A DNA stretch of 7,419 bases from the NCBI GenBank assembly GCA_003153655.1, contig PMAK01000291.1, positions 7,808-15,226 of the forward strand. Direction: 5' to 3'. Positions 6,069-7,419 of this stretch are shown piece by piece. The notes beneath the pieces are model-generated. The model saw only the letters and a list, made by a program, of their open reading frames with translations. It ran no database searches and was not told where the DNA came from. The translations under genes were made by a program, and so were the position numbers. Source of the stretch: Phycisphaerales bacterium. GTDB lineage: Bacteria > Planctomycetota > Phycisphaerae > Tepidisphaerales > Tepidisphaeraceae. How positions within the stretch are numbered: the stretch's first letter is position 1; the number at the start of each line of letters is the position of its first letter.

Positions 6069-6890
6069 ATGCCCATCATCATCAAAAGCCGTTTTGAGAT
6101 TGAACGCATGCGGCGCGCCGGGCAGATTGGCTGTGAAATCCTGGCCAAGATGCGCGAGGCCGCCGTCGCCGGCGTCAGCACGCAATGGCTGGATGAATTG
6201 GCAAAGTCGGAACTCGACAAAGTCGGCGAACTAGCGCTGTCAAAAAATTATCCGACCTATCGCCCAAACGAGGGCTTTCCCGGACATACGTGCATCAGCA
6301 TCAACGAAGAAGTGGTGCATGGAATACCCGGGCCGCGGACGCTGAAGGACGGCGACATTGTTACTCTGGACCTCGCATTATCGCTCGACGGCTATTGTGC
6401 CGACACGGCCACAACTGTTGGGGTTGGTAAAATCAGCCCGGCTCTCCAGCGCCTGCTTGATGTCACCAAAGATTCGCTGGCCCTCGCCTTGACAAATATG
6501 CGACCCGGCCGGCGATGGTCCGAAATCGCTCGCCTGATCCAGCACTTTGTTGAAAAACACGGCTACAACGTCGTTCGTGAATTCGTCGGCCATGGCATCG
6601 GCCGTGGAATGCACGAAGAGCCTAAAGTACCGAATTTCGTGACGGCCGAGCAGCTCAGCGGCGATTTTGTCCTCCGCCGAGGCATGACCCTGGCGGTGGA
6701 GCCAATGGTCGTCGCCGGGCGGCGGGAAGTGGATCTGTATCGCGACGGCTGGACGGTCTTCACGGTGGACCGGATGCCCGCGGCGCATTTTGAGCATACG
6801 GTGGCAATTACGGATTCCGGCGTGGATATCCTCACCGATGGTCGGCCCCCACTGGCCGATTCTCCGGTAGTAGCGCATACTGGAACTTGA
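6069..6890 (+). CDS. map: Type I methionine aminopeptidase
   Basis: This cytosolic two-metal enzyme removes the initiator methionine from nascent proteins at the ribosome exit. The product is 273 residues, matching the usual 250-290 without the SH3- or zinc-binding N-terminal extensions. The pita-bread catalytic residues are all present. H84 (in VVHGIP) is the substrate histidine. D101 and D112 (LDLALSLDGYCADT), H175 (VGHGIG), E211 (TLAVEPMV) and E242 (HFEHTV) form the metal site, and H182 is the second histidine (MHEEP). Spacings agree well with the E. coli set. ATG 6069 gives the canonical start MPIIIKSRFEIERMR. The frame is open back to 5922, but that would read through the palindrome and overlap secY, so I reject it. 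No Shine-Dalgarno-like sequence precedes ATG. In many bacteria adk lies between secY and map; here it is replaced by the palindrome. Confidence 0.98.
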   Translation: MPIIIKSRFEIERMRRAGQIGCEILAKMREAAVAGVSTQWLDELAKSELDKVGELALSKNYPTYRPNEGFPGHTCISINEEVVHGIPGPRTLKDGDIVTLDLALSLDGYCADTATTVGVGKISPALQRLLDVTKDSLALALTNMRPGRRWSEIARLIQHFVEKHGYNVVREFVGHGIGRGMHEEPKVPNFVTAEQLSGDFVLRRGMTLAVEPMVVAGRREVDLYRDGWTVFTVDRMPAAHFEHTVAITDSGVDILTDGRPPLADSPVVAHTGT

Positions 6891-6915
6891 GCAACGATGA
6901 GCGATGTGCTATGAT
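6887..6915 (+). promoter_or_regulatory. Candidate sigma70-type extended -10 promoter for rpmJ-rpsM
   Basis: TTGAGC at 6887-6892 (4 of 6 to TTGACA) and TATGAT at 6910-6915 (5 of 6 to TATAAT) are separated by exactly 17 bases. A TGC immediately before the -10 supplies the extended -10 TGn element. The -35 overlaps the map stop codon. The predicted start, near 6922, would give a leader of about 40 bases to the rpmJ ATG. This would let the alpha-operon genes be made independently of secY-map and the palindrome. Prediction by eye only. Confidence 0.5.
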
Positions 6916-6924
6916 TTCGGATTC

Positions 6925-6941
6925 GCCGGTCGCAAGCCGGC
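6925..6941 (+). other. Short GC hairpin in the rpmJ leader
   Basis: GCCGG (6925-6929) can pair with CCGGC (6937-6941) around a 7-base loop, closed further by a U-G wobble (6930 with 6936). If transcription starts at the promoter proposed just upstream, this stem would be at the extreme 5' end of the mRNA, where it could protect the message. No T-run follows, so a terminator is unlikely. Confidence 0.35.
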
Positions 6942-6948
6942 TTGGCCC

Positions 6949-6956
6949 AAGGTGAT
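6949..6956 (+). promoter_or_regulatory. Strong ribosome binding site for rpmJ
   Basis: AAGGTGAT at 6949-6956 matches the AAGGAGGTGAT complement of the 16S 3' end on both sides of its centre and ends 6 bases before ATG 6963. It is one of the best ribosome sites in the window, in contrast to map, which has none. Confidence 0.7.
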
Positions 6957-6962
6957 ACTGCC

Positions 6963-7076
6963 ATGAAAGTTAGAGCCAGCGTAAGACGTATTTGCGAGAA
7001 CTGTAAGGTCGTGCGCCGCAAAGGCATCGTGCGCGTGATTTGCAGCAATACCAAACACAAACAAAAGCAAGGTTGA
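6963..7076 (+). CDS. rpmJ: Large-subunit ribosomal protein bL36 (L36), zinc form
   Basis: bL36 is the smallest bacterial ribosomal protein and organises 23S rRNA near the GTPase-associated region. The product is 37 residues: [10 protein letters not shown] at the start, then [17 protein letters not shown] and the end KHKQKQG. The zinc ligands C11, C14, C27 and H32 are all present, so this is the zinc-binding (C+) version. The start is fixed by the family N terminus and the AAGGTGAT site 6 bases upstream. In many bacteria infA precedes rpmJ, but the 72-base gap after map (6891-6962) is too short for it. The rpmJ-rpsM order marks the beginning of the alpha operon. The gap to rpsM is only 3 bases, implying coupled translation. 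Confidence 0.98.
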   Translation: MKVRASVRRICENCKVVRRKGIVRVICSNTKHKQKQG

Positions 7077-7079
7077 ACC

Positions 7080-7419
7080 ATGCCCCGTATTTCAGGCGTC
7101 GATATTCCATCTGACAAACCCATCTGGATCAGTCTTACATATCTGTTCGGCATCGGCCGCACCAACAGCCGCGCCATTTTGCGCGAGGCCGGAATCGATA
7201 TTCAGCGCCGCGCCAAGGAACTGACTGAAGATGAACTGGCCAAGATCATCGGCATCATCGACCGGGATCATCTGGTTGAAGGCGTCCTGCGTCGGGCCAT
7301 CACACAAAACATCGCGCGCTTGCGAGACATTGGCAGCTATCGCGGCAATCGTCATCGGCGTTCGTTGCCGGTGCGCGGCCAGCGCACGCGATCCAACGCG
7401 CGGACGCGCAAGGGTCCAC
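7080..7419 (+). CDS. rpsM: Small-subunit ribosomal protein uS13 (S13), 5' part
   Basis: S13 sits in the 30S head, contacts the P-site tRNA through its C-terminal tail, and touches uL5 across bridge B1b. The visible 113 residues start [19 protein letters not shown]. They continue through the helical region with [14 protein letters not shown] (helix-two-turn-helix) and reach the conserved tail [27 protein letters not shown]. The family is about 118-126 residues, so only a short basic C terminus lies beyond the window edge. The ribosome site AAGG at 7069-7072, 7 bases upstream of ATG, lies inside the end of rpmJ. In the usual alpha operon rpsK, rpsD, rpoA and rplQ would follow. Confidence 0.98.
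   Translation, partial: MPRISGVDIPSDKPIWISLTYLFGIGRTNSRAILREAGIDIQRRAKELTEDELAKIIGIIDRDHLVEGVLRRAITQNIARLRDIGSYRGNRHRRSLPVRGQRTRSNARTRKGP

Noticed and set aside
6913..6925. Resemblance of TTTCGGATT before rpmJ to the flank of the secY-map palindrome
   Set aside because: Only nine shared bases with no inverted partner nearby; not enough to call a second copy of the repeat.

Overview
The window is a continuous stretch of a bacterial ribosomal-protein super-operon, all on the + strand. It covers most of the spc operon and the start of the alpha operon. In order: uL14 (rplN, 3' part), uL24 (rplX), uL5 (rplE), uS14 (rpsN), uS8 (rpsH), uL6 (rplF), uL18 (rplR), uS5 (rpsE), uL15 (rplO), SecY, methionine aminopeptidase (map), bL36 (rpmJ) and uS13 (rpsM, 5' part). 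Gaps run from 3 to 88 bases and nothing is encoded on the minus strand. No tRNA, rRNA, CRISPR array, transposase or prophage gene is visible.

The protein sequences suggest Planctomycetota, possibly Phycisphaerae or a related class. Pointers are the uL15 start with IHDIT, the uS5 core with its NEVPPAVEKATKDARKQMF stretch, and the long low-complexity tails on several ribosomal proteins. This is recalled family resemblance, not a search, so I hold it at about 0.5 to 0.6.

Region by region: 1-1661 carries uL14 to uS14, with uL5 bearing an N-terminal Lys/Ala/Glu-rich extension of about 63 residues. The region 1662-3104 carries uS8, uL6 and uL18, with a tiny start-stop-overlapping ORF before uS8. 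The region 3105-4508 carries uS5 with a five-box RGG extension and uL15 with a Lys/Pro/Ala/Glu C-terminal tail; rpmD (bacterial uL30), usually between them, is absent. The region 4509-6890 carries secY and map, separated not by adk but by an 88-base gap filled with a spacerless 68-bp near-perfect palindrome built on a 7-base period. The region 6891-7419 carries a good extended -10 promoter candidate where infA often lies, followed by rpmJ and rpsM.

Together the genes supply large- and small-subunit ribosomal proteins, the membrane channel that receives nascent secretory and membrane proteins, and the enzyme that trims initiator methionine at the tunnel exit. The core genes are ordinary. The most unusual features are the secY-map palindrome, the eukaryote-like RGG tail on uS5, and the three operon gaps from which rpmD, adk and infA are missing.
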